The notes beneath the pieces were generated by a model. The model saw nothing but the letters and a program-made list of their open reading frames with translations. It was not told the origin of the DNA and ran no database searches. Positions 9,351-18,211 of a stretch of 64,000 nucleotides of DNA are shown here, one piece after another. The DNA is taken from the NCBI GenBank assembly GCA_002368175.1, contig AP018172.1, forward strand, positions 1,982,001-2,046,000, read 5' to 3'. Position 1 is the stretch's first letter. Each line of letters begins with the position of its first letter. Source of the stretch: Calothrix sp. NIES-2098. GTDB lineage: Bacteria; Cyanobacteriota; Cyanobacteriia; Cyanobacteriales; Nostocaceae. A program made the position numbers and the translations under genes.

Positions 9351-9960
9351 TGCTTTACAACCCCAGTGGCTGCAAATAGATGTTCATATTTTAGAATATT
9401 TTTACATCAAACTGGTTAGATGTCAATATTTTTCCATAAATGAGAGACAACATGATTAGACGTGAATGGATTTATCTCAAAAAAGCTTGTCTATCATTTC
9501 CCTTCTCTTATGAGAGACAACATGATTAGACGTGAATGGATTTATCTCAAAAAAGCTTGTCTATCATTTCCCTTCTCTTATGAGAGACAACATGATTAGA
9601 CGTGAATGGATTTATCTCAAAAAAGCTTGTCTATCATTTCCCTTCTCTTATGAGAGACAACATGATTAGACGTGAATGGATTTATCTCAAAAAAGCTTGT
9701 CTACCATTTCTCTTCTTTTATGAGAGACAACTTGGCTATTTATTAAGGAAAAACTTTTCGGATTTTATTTCCGTATAGTTACCTAATTTTAAACGTAAGT
9801 GCAAGATTTTCAGTATATTCGTCACTGATCTCAAGAATTTTTATAGCTAACATCCAAATGATATTCGCATAGTGCAGGAGTTACTTGGACATCGATAAAG
9901 CTGCATTTATGAATATAACTGTACAGACGGGCTACGACTCTCCTAACTCTTTCTTCGTAT
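9351..9960. other. 610-bp noncoding region holding a 70-bp tandem array
   Basis: AT-rich intergenic DNA between the start of the Fic gene and the double-DUF3131 gene. It contains the 70-bp repeat array at 9441-9730. Outside the array I see only unassigned AT-rich sequence, presumably with the divergent promoters of both genes. Confidence 0.6.
9441..9730. repeat. 70-bp tandem repeat, four full copies plus a 10-bp partial
   Basis: Units start at 9441, 9511, 9581 and 9651 with a final partial copy at 9721. The first three are identical; the fourth has three substitutions near its end. Each unit begins TGAGAGACAA and contains TTGTCTATCA, its near-perfect inverted repeat (one mismatch), so each could fold into a hairpin. 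Each unit also contains a 25-codon mini-ORF starting at an ATG (9452 and every 70 nt) whose TAG stop overlaps the first codons of the next unit. Confidence 0.95.
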
Positions 9961-12741
9961 ATGCCATACAAGCACCATCAACAAAAGCTGTTGAGATGGA
10001 TTGCATTGTTCCTAATTGGGACATTTCTGCAATTGTTGTTTTACATCCCGACACCTGTCTTATCGCAAAATACTAGTAGCTGTAGCAATATTGCTGCCCC
10101 ACTTACCCCAGAAGAACAAACTTATGCTCGTGCGGCTTGGCAGTATTTTGTGAAAAATTATCAGTCAGCAACGGGATTTACCAATTCTACTGGGGGTTAT
10201 CCTTCAGGTACGCTTTGGGATATGGGGAACTATTTGATGGCGTTGAATGCAGCGCGATGGTTGAATCTTACCGATCAAGCAGATTTTGATGCGCGTCTTA
10301 ATAAGTTTTTGACGACCCTCAGCAGCCTGAAGCTGTTTGAAGATGCTTTACCTAATAAAGTCTACAATGCAGCCACCGCACAGATGGTTGATTATGGTAA
10401 CAATCCCATCGATCGCGGTATTGGCTGGTCTGCGTTGGATGTAGGGCGAATATTAGCGGCGTTTGATGTGATTCGCACTTGTCACCCGCAATATAATGAT
10501 TGGCTTAAGGGAATTGTAGCTAAGTGGCAGGTAGGGCGATCGCTCAAAGACGGTCAACTTTATGGTGCTACCGTTCTCCCAGATAAAAAAACATTACTGG
10601 TACAAGAAGGACGACTCGGTTACGAAGAATACGGCGCTAGAGGTTATCAACTTTGGGGTTTTTCTGCACCAAAAGCGATCGCCTTGGAACCATATAAGAT
10701 GGTGGAAATTAACGGCGTGCAAATTCCCGTTGATACCCGCGATTTCCAAAGCACTAACGCAAATAATTACGTTGTCAGTGAATCTTATATTCTTGATGGT
10801 ATTGAATTTGGCTTGCAAGGTGAGTTAGCCGATTTTGCTGCTAGGGTCTTAGATGTGCAAAAGCGGCGTTACGATGCTACAGGTCAGTTAACTGCGGTGA
10901 CAGAAGATAATATTGACCAAGCACCTTATTTTCTCTACAACACTGTTTATGCTAACGGTGCAAGCTGGGCGACAATTACAGACGAAAACAAACCTTACCC
11001 GCAATTTCGCAGTCTTAGTACAAAAGCGGCTTTTGGTTGGCGTTATCTGTTTCCAGATAATGCTTATGCGCAAAAACTTTTTGATGCAGTTAAGGATCTG
11101 CGCAGTCCTAATAATGATGGTTATTATGCTGGCATTTATGAGGAATCGAAGCAACCAAATAAAGCGTTAACTGGTAATACTAACGGGTTAATTTTAGAAA
11201 TTCTCTACTACAAAGCTAGAGGAAATAAGCCTTTAATTGCTTCTGCTGCTATTAGTACACCAACTAAACCACCTAGCAATAATACTTCTGCTGCCACACC
11301 TACAACTCCACCCAATTCTAGCGCTCCGGCTCCAACACCTGCGGATACTTCTAAAGTTACTGAGGTGGCTGTCGCACCTATTCCACCAGTGGGTAATCCA
11401 GAATCATCTTCTAATTTAAAACTCACTCGACCGCTAACAGTAGTTGAACGCCGTTATGCAGAAGCAGCATGGAGATATTTTCAAGCAAATTATCATTCCA
11501 AGAGTGGGCTGATAGACGATCGCAGTGACTTCAAAGGTGCTACTCTTTGGGGATTAGGAGATTATTTAGCAGCATTACACGCAGCGCGATCGCTTGATAT
11601 TATTTCCGCAAAAGAATTTGACCAGCGCACTCGCCATCTGTTAGCAGCTTTAGGTAAACTACCGTTATTTGCAGGGGAATTACCTAATCGAGGATATGAT
11701 ACGCGATCGCTCCAAGCAATAGATTACGCTGGCAATCCAGTTCCTCAAGGTAACGGCTGGTCTGCTTTAGATTTAGGTAGGATGCTAGCTGCACTGTACA
11801 ACTTAAAAAGCTATCATCCAGAGTATGCCACAGCAGTAGACCAAATTGTCTTAGATTGGTCATACCTGCGGGTAGTGCGAGATGGGATTTTATCCAGTGC
11901 TACTGTCACCAAAGATAAAGAAGGGCGTACCCTTACCCGCGTCAACCAGGAAACTCGCTTGGGTTATGAAGAATATGCCGCCCGTGCTTTTCAATTATGG
12001 GGCTTTGATGTTGAGGGTTCGGCTGTGGGCGGTGAATATCAAACAGCGTTAGTAGAAGGGGTAAAAGTTCCTATCCAGCGTCAGCGAACTGATACAAATT
12101 CCCAAGTTAATCAATATACAGTCAGCAATCCTTTCTTAGTTTACGCTTTGGAATTTGGCTTAGATCCAAAAATGCGATCGCTGTTTGAGCCGATTTTCCA
12201 AGCGCAAGCCGAACGTTACCGTCGTACCGGAACCCTAACAGCCTCAGCTACTACCCTGATAGACCGCAAGCCTTACACAGTCCACAGCGCAGTCACTGCA
12301 AAAGGTGAACCTTGGATTGCTGTAGGAGATGACGGACAAGCTGTACCCAAAGCACGCATGGTAAGTACAGCTGTAGCTTTTGCTTATCATGCCCTACTGC
12401 CAGAAAATCAATATAGTCAGAAGTTATTTCAAGCAACGACTGATTTATATAACCCACTGACGGGTTTTTATGAAGGCTTTTATGAAACTACTGGCAAAAC
12501 AGCAGTTGGTTTCACAGGCAGCACCAACAGCACGATCTTGCAATCGTTGCTGTATACACTCATAAATCGCCAACCCTTAATTCGTCCGGCTGCGATGAAA
12601 TCTCCCTGGTGGGAGGCTGTAGCGCAAGGAAATTCTGGTCGTGGTTTACCTAGAATTCCCCAGTCAACAGCTGAGTTAGTTACTGACAGTAATGGCAGTT
12701 ACTGGATTTCTGGTAGCGAAAATAGGAGAGTTGCAAAATAG
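9961..12741 (+). CDS. Secreted protein with two DUF3131 domains
   Basis: 926 residues: signal peptide (hydrophobic about 12-34), DUF3131 domain 1 (about 45-425), a Pro/Thr/Ser-rich linker (about 430-480), DUF3131 domain 2 (about 495-885) and a short tail. Domain 1 keeps the blocks TLWDMG, LPNKVYNA, GWSALDVGR, GRLGYEEYGA, VSESYILDG and VTEDNIDQAPYFLYN. Domain 2 keeps GWSALDLGR and LGYEEYAARAF, but TLWD has become TLWG, the SESYILDG block reads SNPFLVYA, and the Glu-Asp block reads TASATTLIDRKPY. Domain 2 may therefore bind rather than catalyse. A tandem duplication followed by divergence is the simplest history. The ATG at 9961 directly precedes the basic-hydrophobic signal sequence. Confidence 0.86.
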   Translation: MPYKHHQQKLLRWIALFLIGTFLQLLFYIPTPVLSQNTSSCSNIAAPLTPEEQTYARAAWQYFVKNYQSATGFTNSTGGYPSGTLWDMGNYLMALNAARWLNLTDQADFDARLNKFLTTLSSLKLFEDALPNKVYNAATAQMVDYGNNPIDRGIGWSALDVGRILAAFDVIRTCHPQYNDWLKGIVAKWQVGRSLKDGQLYGATVLPDKKTLLVQEGRLGYEEYGARGYQLWGFSAPKAIALEPYKMVEINGVQIPVDTRDFQSTNANNYVVSESYILDGIEFGLQGELADFAARVLDVQKRRYDATGQLTAVTEDNIDQAPYFLYNTVYANGASWATITDENKPYPQFRSLSTKAAFGWRYLFPDNAYAQKLFDAVKDLRSPNNDGYYAGIYEESKQPNKALTGNTNGLILEILYYKARGNKPLIASAAISTPTKPPSNNTSAATPTTPPNSSAPAPTPADTSKVTEVAVAPIPPVGNPESSSNLKLTRPLTVVERRYAEAAWRYFQANYHSKSGLIDDRSDFKGATLWGLGDYLAALHAARSLDIISAKEFDQRTRHLLAALGKLPLFAGELPNRGYDTRSLQAIDYAGNPVPQGNGWSALDLGRMLAALYNLKSYHPEYATAVDQIVLDWSYLRVVRDGILSSATVTKDKEGRTLTRVNQETRLGYEEYAARAFQLWGFDVEGSAVGGEYQTALVEGVKVPIQRQRTDTNSQVNQYTVSNPFLVYALEFGLDPKMRSLFEPIFQAQAERYRRTGTLTASATTLIDRKPYTVHSAVTAKGEPWIAVGDDGQAVPKARMVSTAVAFAYHALLPENQYSQKLFQATTDLYNPLTGFYEGFYETTGKTAVGFTGSTNSTILQSLLYTLINRQPLIRPAAMKSPWWEAVAQGNSGRGLPRIPQSTAELVTDSNGSYWISGSENRRVAK

Positions 12742-12793
12742 TTGAGGCGGCGAAACTCTCCTGTTTCGCACTCATCCATATTAAAGACTAGCG

Positions 12794-12814
12794 CTTAGAG
12801 CCATTTGCTCTAAG
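12794..12814 (+). terminator. Hairpin after the double-DUF3131 gene
   Basis: CTTAGAGC / GCTCTAAG, a perfect 8-bp stem with a 5-nt loop, followed by TTGTTAG, 52 nt after the stop codon. Confidence 0.55.
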
Positions 12815-12864
12815 TTGTTAGTTATGAATTTAACTAGGGAATACTTAAATTTGAGTCAACGTAG

Positions 12865-14328
12865 ATGATAGCGATCGCGATGGCCGGAATAACCAGTGTG
12901 CTTCTGTCAACCGTTTTATGTGCAAACATAACTCAGGAATCCCCAGGTTCCCCGACTCACAAGATAGGGGAATGTTTTGATATAAAGATTGAACAACATC
13001 GGCAATTAATCGCTGCGCCCGATAATTTTAATCCTGAGCCAGAATCACCAACGCCATCATCTACACCAGCACGTGTAATTCCTGCTGTTACTCCAGCTAT
13101 TCCGACAGCAAAACCAACTTTACCTGCGCCTGCAATCATTACCCCACCACGCTTTACAGAAAAAACCGATCGCATAGCTGCTCAGACAGCTTGGAAGTAT
13201 TTTGAGCGCAATTGGAATAGCCAAACAGGTTTAGTTAATTCTGGAGATAATTATCATTGGACAACTTGGTGGGATCAAGGTAGTGCTTTATTAGGTATTC
13301 ATGCAGCTAGGCAGTTAGGGTTATTACCAAAAGATGTGTTTGAGCAGCGAATGCAGGCATTACTCAACACCTTAGAGAAATTACCGCTACCGGAGACTGG
13401 TTTACCAAACAAAGCTTATAGCACCAATACTGCCGAAATGCGCCAACTTAATAACAAACCCGATCCCAAGGGTATTAGTGGTTGGTCAGCGTTGGATATG
13501 GGGAGATTTTTATTGGGTTTGCATATAATGCGATCGCATTATCCAGAATATAGCGATCGCATTAACCGCATTGTTTCTCGTTGGCATTTAACCAAACTGG
13601 TTAAGAATGGTTGGTTAAATGGTGCAATTACTGGAACTAACGGAAAAATTCATGAAGTTCAAGAAGGAAGATTAGGCTACGAACAATATGCGGCTCTTAG
13701 CTTAAAACTGTGGAACATTCAAGCTGCAAATGCTTTATATAATCCACCAGTTCACACAGTTCAAGTAGATGGTATTGCCCTAAAAGTCGATAGACGCAAT
13801 CTGCAAAATTCCCATGCCACCAATTACTTAACAAATGACCCTTATTTACTATGGGGTTTAGAACTAGGTTGGACTAATGATATTAAACCTCAAGTGCAAA
13901 ATCTTTTCCAAGTGCAAGCACAAAGATTTCAACGCACTGGAATTATAACGGCTGTAAATGAAGATTCATTAGATCGTCCTCCTTATTTTTTGTATTACAG
14001 CGTCTATTCCAACGATCGAGCTTGGCAAGCCGTGAATAGTAGAGGAGAAGCCTATCCGCAATTACGATTTGTCAGCACCAAAGCAGCATTTTCGTGGTTT
14101 GCTCTCATGCCAAATGAACCTTACACCAAAAAGCTACGAGACTTTGTGCAGAATCTTTCTGAACAAAGTCGCGGTTTCTTTTCCGGGAAGTATGAAAATC
14201 CTCAATTAGGTGTAAATACTTCCGTTGATTTAAATACGAATGCGATCGTTTTAGAGAGCTTGCTTTATCAAGCGCAAGGTCAACAACCAATAGCATTAGG
14301 AGGTAATAAATCATTCACAAAATACTAG
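12865..14328 (+). CDS. Secreted DUF3131 domain protein
   Basis: 487 residues: signal peptide (about 1-20), a Pro/Thr-rich linker (about 55-95) preceded by LIAAPDNFNPE, and one DUF3131 domain (about 105-480). Family blocks are present: TTWWDQG, LPNKAYSTNT, GWSALDMGRF, GRLGYEQYAA, and NEDSLDRPPYFLYY with the Glu-Asp pair intact. The block that reads SEPYILDG in the protein at 6568 is NDPYLLWG here, so the Asp of that block is absent. The LIAAP-NFNP sequence is shared with the barrel protein at 5287. It lies 72 nt before the GT2 gene in the same direction and is probably co-transcribed with it. Confidence 0.85.
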   Translation: MIAIAMAGITSVLLSTVLCANITQESPGSPTHKIGECFDIKIEQHRQLIAAPDNFNPEPESPTPSSTPARVIPAVTPAIPTAKPTLPAPAIITPPRFTEKTDRIAAQTAWKYFERNWNSQTGLVNSGDNYHWTTWWDQGSALLGIHAARQLGLLPKDVFEQRMQALLNTLEKLPLPETGLPNKAYSTNTAEMRQLNNKPDPKGISGWSALDMGRFLLGLHIMRSHYPEYSDRINRIVSRWHLTKLVKNGWLNGAITGTNGKIHEVQEGRLGYEQYAALSLKLWNIQAANALYNPPVHTVQVDGIALKVDRRNLQNSHATNYLTNDPYLLWGLELGWTNDIKPQVQNLFQVQAQRFQRTGIITAVNEDSLDRPPYFLYYSVYSNDRAWQAVNSRGEAYPQLRFVSTKAAFSWFALMPNEPYTKKLRDFVQNLSEQSRGFFSGKYENPQLGVNTSVDLNTNAIVLESLLYQAQGQQPIALGGNKSFTKY

Positions 14329-14400
14329 ATTTCAGACTCTTTAACGAAGTCAAGGATATAAACTTCTACCCAACTTTTTACCTCAAAACCTATAAATATA

Positions 14401-16392
14401 ATGACTACTATATCGATTGATAATTCCAACAATTTTTCGGGCAACAGTCGCTCAATTTTAAAAAAAAGAACTTTATTATTTCGCTACCTAGCAGAAATAA
14501 ATTTAATTTTTGGGATCTGGTATTTACAATGGCGAATTACTCATTCAATAAACTTTGATGCACTGTGGCTTTCGATTCCCTTGCTGTTAGCAGAAATCTA
14601 TAGCTATTTTGGTGGTGTAATGTTTGTTATCGGGTTGTGGCGGCCTTTAGTTAGGCAGATTAAGCCACTCGATCTGATGACTCCACCTTTGCCAAAATCC
14701 GACTGGCCGAGTGTAGATGTATTTATCACTTGTTACAACGAACCGCCAGAAATAGTAGAACAAACTGCGCAGGCAGCTCTAGCAATAGATTACCCTGCCA
14801 ACAAATTGCGAGTTTATGTGCTAGATGATGGTAATTCTGCGGCTATGAGAGCCATGACAGAAAAGTTATGTATTGCAGATTTGCAAACACCACTACTACA
14901 ACAAGAAGTGAATCGAATTGATACAGAACGCTCTTTGTTAGTAGCACGCCTGCAACAATTAGAAAATCTCAAACCTAATGTTCAAGCAGCTGAACAGTGG
15001 TTGCAAGAATCATCATTAGCACAAGTTCACAGTTCAGAAGAAAAGACTATCGGATCGGTTTTCCAAAGTCTGCGAGAATTAATTCTTTGGCTACCCCCCA
15101 CTCATCAAAGTATTGCTGAACGCCTCAAAACTGAAAGGCAAGCTTTAGAAGCAGCTATTCATCAAAAAGAATTAGAATTAGTTGAACTGACTCGATTTCG
15201 TTACATTGCTCGTCCTAAACCTGCTGGCGTACCGCACCACGCTAAAGCCGGTAATCTCAATTATGCGATTTTCTCTGGAGAAACTTCTGGAGAATTTATT
15301 TTAACTTTAGATGCAGATCACATACCCAAACCTCAATTTCTCAAACGAGTTTTGCCATATTTTTATAGCTACAATCTGTTTACAGGTAAATATGAGCAAA
15401 ATCGTATTGCTTTTGTCCAGACACCCCAGGATTTTTATAACATTCCTGCGGGCGACCCTTTTGGACATCGAGCAAGTTTATTTTACGGGCCGCTGCAACA
15501 AGGCAAAGATGGCATGAATGCCGCTTTTTATACAGGAACAAATGCCATTCTGCGCCGGGAAGCATTAATTAATGTTGGACTGCAATATTTTGCTGATGAG
15601 TTTAGCAAAGATGAAAAACGATTAGATGAATTTCAGTTAGTCGGTGGTGTATCTAGCAACAGTATTACAGAAGATATGAATACAGCCATGCGTTTGCATG
15701 GTGCTGGTTGGAAATCTATTTATCACAACGAACTTTTGGCAGAAGGTTTAGCACCGGACGATCTTAGTTCAACTTTAAAACAGCGATTACGCTGGGCGCA
15801 AGGAACTATCCAAGTTCTATTGAGAGAAAATCCCCTAACAAAATCAGGGCTAACATTCTGGCAACGTCTGCAATATTTTAAGACGATGTATAGTTATTTT
15901 TCTGGTTTTGCTACCCTAATTTTTATTGCTTGTCCAATTATTTATTTCTTCACAGAAATTGTTCCTGTTAAAAGCTATGGCTCTGATTTTGCTCTACACT
16001 TCTTCCCAGCATTTATTATCAATCGCTTGACCTTTTTAGCAGCTACTTGGGGTATTCCTGCTAGTGAAGTTTGGCGCTCTGAGCAATACGCGATCGCCTT
16101 ATTTCCTTTGTTAATTCAAGCTGTTTGGAGTGTATTTACAGGACAAAAACTGAATTTTCAAGTTACACCTAAGCAAAGGCAATCGGGTATTTATCTCCGA
16201 CTAGTTTGGCCGCAACTGGTTATATTTACCTTGACGATATTAGGAATACTTTGGAGCGTTTACCTCTTTGCCACTGGTCATCTTAATAATCCTTGGGTTC
16301 ACTTACTAAATAGTGCCTGGGCTGTTTATAACTTGTTGCTTTTGTGGGCTATTATTCGTGCATCTGTTTGGCAGCCTGCAAAGGAGTCATAA
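14401..16392 (+). CDS. Cellulose synthase-like family 2 glycosyltransferase with coiled-coil insert
   Basis: 663 residues of a processive membrane GT2 that should polymerise a beta-linked glycan from a nucleotide sugar and thread it across the inner membrane. Seen: two N-terminal membrane helices (about 27-47 and 53-80), FITCYNEPP (108-116), DDG (142-144), DAD (304-306), TED (423-425), QRLRW (461-465) and about five C-terminal membrane helices. All catalytic motifs are intact. There is no C-terminal PilZ domain, so direct c-di-GMP control like BcsA is not expected. Between DDG and HHAKAGNLN lies about 105 extra residues (157-262), rich in Leu/Gln/Glu and predicted coiled coil, much longer than in BcsA. 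The product sugar is unknown. Confidence 0.9.
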   Translation: MTTISIDNSNNFSGNSRSILKKRTLLFRYLAEINLIFGIWYLQWRITHSINFDALWLSIPLLLAEIYSYFGGVMFVIGLWRPLVRQIKPLDLMTPPLPKSDWPSVDVFITCYNEPPEIVEQTAQAALAIDYPANKLRVYVLDDGNSAAMRAMTEKLCIADLQTPLLQQEVNRIDTERSLLVARLQQLENLKPNVQAAEQWLQESSLAQVHSSEEKTIGSVFQSLRELILWLPPTHQSIAERLKTERQALEAAIHQKELELVELTRFRYIARPKPAGVPHHAKAGNLNYAIFSGETSGEFILTLDADHIPKPQFLKRVLPYFYSYNLFTGKYEQNRIAFVQTPQDFYNIPAGDPFGHRASLFYGPLQQGKDGMNAAFYTGTNAILRREALINVGLQYFADEFSKDEKRLDEFQLVGGVSSNSITEDMNTAMRLHGAGWKSIYHNELLAEGLAPDDLSSTLKQRLRWAQGTIQVLLRENPLTKSGLTFWQRLQYFKTMYSYFSGFATLIFIACPIIYFFTEIVPVKSYGSDFALHFFPAFIINRLTFLAATWGIPASEVWRSEQYAIALFPLLIQAVWSVFTGQKLNFQVTPKQRQSGIYLRLVWPQLVIFTLTILGILWSVYLFATGHLNNPWVHLLNSAWAVYNLLLLWAIIRASVWQPAKES

Positions 16393-16400
16393 AATACATC

Positions 16401-16433
16401 AGCTCCCCGACTTCTTTAAGAAGTCGGGGAGCT
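16401..16433. terminator. Long perfect palindrome, repeat-derived terminator
   Basis: A 16-bp perfect inverted repeat centred on one base (arms begin AGCTCCCCGACTTCTT), starting 8 nt after the GT2 stop. There is no T-run. The sequence type looks like a dispersed palindromic repeat; it would still form a strong transcript-end hairpin for the GT2 operon. Confidence 0.65.
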
Positions 16434-16538
16434 AATCTAATAGCACATTATTTCCGAATTAATATAACTTGCGGTTTTATTTTCCAAATGCCAAAATATA
16501 AAGTATAAATTTTGACGAGTTAAGAAGGTAAATAATGT

Positions 16539-16868
16539 ATGCCTGCAAACATGAAAACAATTGAATTGTCTGGAATATTAGATGGAATTAAAGGTAATGA
16601 GTTGCGTCGCGAAGTTAACGATATCCTAGCTGATGGTACTGAGATTTTATTAATAGATATGAAAGGAGTTAGCTTTGTTAACAGTTCAGGCTTGGGTTCT
16701 TTAGTATCGGCAATGCAAGCGGTACGCAATGCTAATGCTAAACTTTTTGTCTGTTCTATTAATGACCAAGTTAGGATGTTATTTGAACTGACTAAAATGG
16801 ATAGAATTTTTCAAGCATTTGTAGACCAAGAGGACTTCAATCGTCAGTTTTTAGCTGCGAAAGAGTAG
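16539..16868 (+). CDS. STAS domain anti-sigma factor antagonist (RsbV-like)
   Basis: 109-residue single STAS domain. In partner switching the unphosphorylated form binds the kinase/anti-sigma partner and releases its target. The phosphorylation loop is visible as FVNSSGLGSL (46-55), with Ser49/Ser50 the candidate sites; Asn48 replaces the common Asp before the serines. Start: ATG at 16539 with AAGAAGG at 16522-16528, 10 nt upstream; an in-frame ATG at 16551 is an alternative. It is convergent with the RsbU-type phosphatase gene (5-nt gap), and the kinase gene is 1.3 kb downstream, so the full switch is encoded here. Confidence 0.9.
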   Translation: MPANMKTIELSGILDGIKGNELRREVNDILADGTEILLIDMKGVSFVNSSGLGSLVSAMQAVRNANAKLFVCSINDQVRMLFELTKMDRIFQAFVDQEDFNRQFLAAKE

Positions 16869-16873
16869 GTAAT

Positions 16874-18064
16874 TTAATTAAAGAATATTTTTAGCAACGA
16901 AAAATCATCTTCCAGATTTTGTTGGTAATTTAATGCGATAATTTGTTCTAAAACTTGTTTTAGATGACAGTTATTAACATTGCTATATTTGATTAGTAAA
17001 TCAATGAAAGCATTAATTCCCCAAATCTTACCGTCTGGCTGATTGATTTCATAAACTCCATCACTAAAGATGTAGAGACTGCTATCTTTTTCAACATCAA
17101 ATACAGCATCTTCAAATTCAACATCAGGCAAAAAGCCTATTGGCAAATTTAGAGAACTGAGTTTTGTAACTTGAAAGCTGCTTGCAGATGTACTGGATAA
17201 AAGTAAAGCTGGAGGATGTCCGGCGTTGGCGTAAATAAGTTGACGTTTACAACGGTGATAAACTCCATACCAAATGGTGAAGTATTTATCACCGTGATTT
17301 CTCATTTGAAAAGCGTGATTAAGTGCTTTGAGAACTTCGCTAGGTTGGTAAAAGTTAGTGTTAGTGAGGGATTGCGATCGCAAAATATTCAATACAGATA
17401 CAGATAGCAAAGCAGAACCTACCCCATGTCCCGATACATCTAACAAATAAATTGCTAAATGCTCGTCATCCAGCCAGTAATAGTCGAAGCAATCACCGCC
17501 TAGCTGGGCTGAGGGAACAAATAACGCTTCTGTCGTTACTGTACCTTGAAGTGGTGAAGGTAAAAGCGATCGCACATAATCAGCCGCCTCAGCCAATTCT
17601 GCTTCTAAAATTTGCTTTTGGGTTTGCAAATTTTGATTGAGTATTTCTAAAGCTTGTTTTTTACTTTGTAAATCTTGATTTAGTTGATATAACCTCAGCC
17701 CTGCTCTTACCCGTGCTTTTAATTCACTCATCTGTATGGGTTTAGAAACAAACTCATCTGCTCCCGCATCCAATCCTCTGACTCTATCTTCCTCCTCCCC
17801 TGGAGCCGCACCTTTAGCAGTTAGCAAAATAAAAAAAGTAGTGGTTAACTCTGGATCTGCTTTAATTTGACGACATACTTCTAATCCATCTAACTGTGAC
17901 ATAACCCAATCACAGATAATTAAAGCCGGACGTAGCAATCGTGCTTGTGTAATTCCTTCCTCTCCACTACTGACAACAGTAGTCTCATAACCCTGTTTTT
18001 GTAGTGTTCTATTTAGTGCTGCTCTGACAATTGGGTCATCATCAATAACTAAAATTCTCACCAT
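16874..18064 (-). CDS. Receiver-PP2C phosphatase (RsbU/SpoIIE type)
   Basis: 396 residues: receiver domain (about 1-125, phospho-acceptor Asp52 in IICDW, acidic pair Asp8-Asp9, Lys in the SKP motif), a coiled-coil linker (about 125-165), and a PPM/SpoIIE serine phosphatase domain (about 180-395). Metal-binding acids are seen in LGGDCFDYYW and LLDVSGHGVGSALL, and again in FSDGVYE. It should dephosphorylate the adjacent STAS protein when its receiver is phosphorylated, linking two-component input to partner switching. It is transcribed divergently from the kinase gene at 18212. Confidence 0.92.
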   Translation of the reverse strand: MVRILVIDDDPIVRAALNRTLQKQGYETTVVSSGEEGITQARLLRPALIICDWVMSQLDGLEVCRQIKADPELTTTFFILLTAKGAAPGEEEDRVRGLDAGADEFVSKPIQMSELKARVRAGLRLYQLNQDLQSKKQALEILNQNLQTQKQILEAELAEAADYVRSLLPSPLQGTVTTEALFVPSAQLGGDCFDYYWLDDEHLAIYLLDVSGHGVGSALLSVSVLNILRSQSLTNTNFYQPSEVLKALNHAFQMRNHGDKYFTIWYGVYHRCKRQLIYANAGHPPALLLSSTSASSFQVTKLSSLNLPIGFLPDVEFEDAVFDVEKDSSLYIFSDGVYEINQPDGKIWGINAFIDLLIKYSNVNNCHLKQVLEQIIALNYQQNLEDDFSLLKIFFN

Positions 18065-18211
18065 ATCTCAGAAAGTATAAATACACAGATAATTAAATAA
18101 TTGCTTTCTTTCAAATTACATATAATTTCATAGTAAATGTATAGTGAAAATACTTAAATTAAATAAATTATTTTCGATTATGATTAAACAAATGTGTGAG
18201 TATTAATTACA

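Noticed and set aside
9441..9730. Possible CRISPR array
   Set aside because: The whole 70-bp unit repeats, including what would be spacers; there are no unique spacers and no cas genes.
9885..10076. 63-codon frame overlapping the start of the double-DUF3131 gene
   Set aside because: Out of frame with the signal peptide and DUF3131 domain, no family resemblance.
16401..16433. Copy of the direct-repeat box (contains CTCCCC)
   Set aside because: It is a perfect palindrome, lacks the 11-nt direct repeat and -10, and lies after a gene, not before one.
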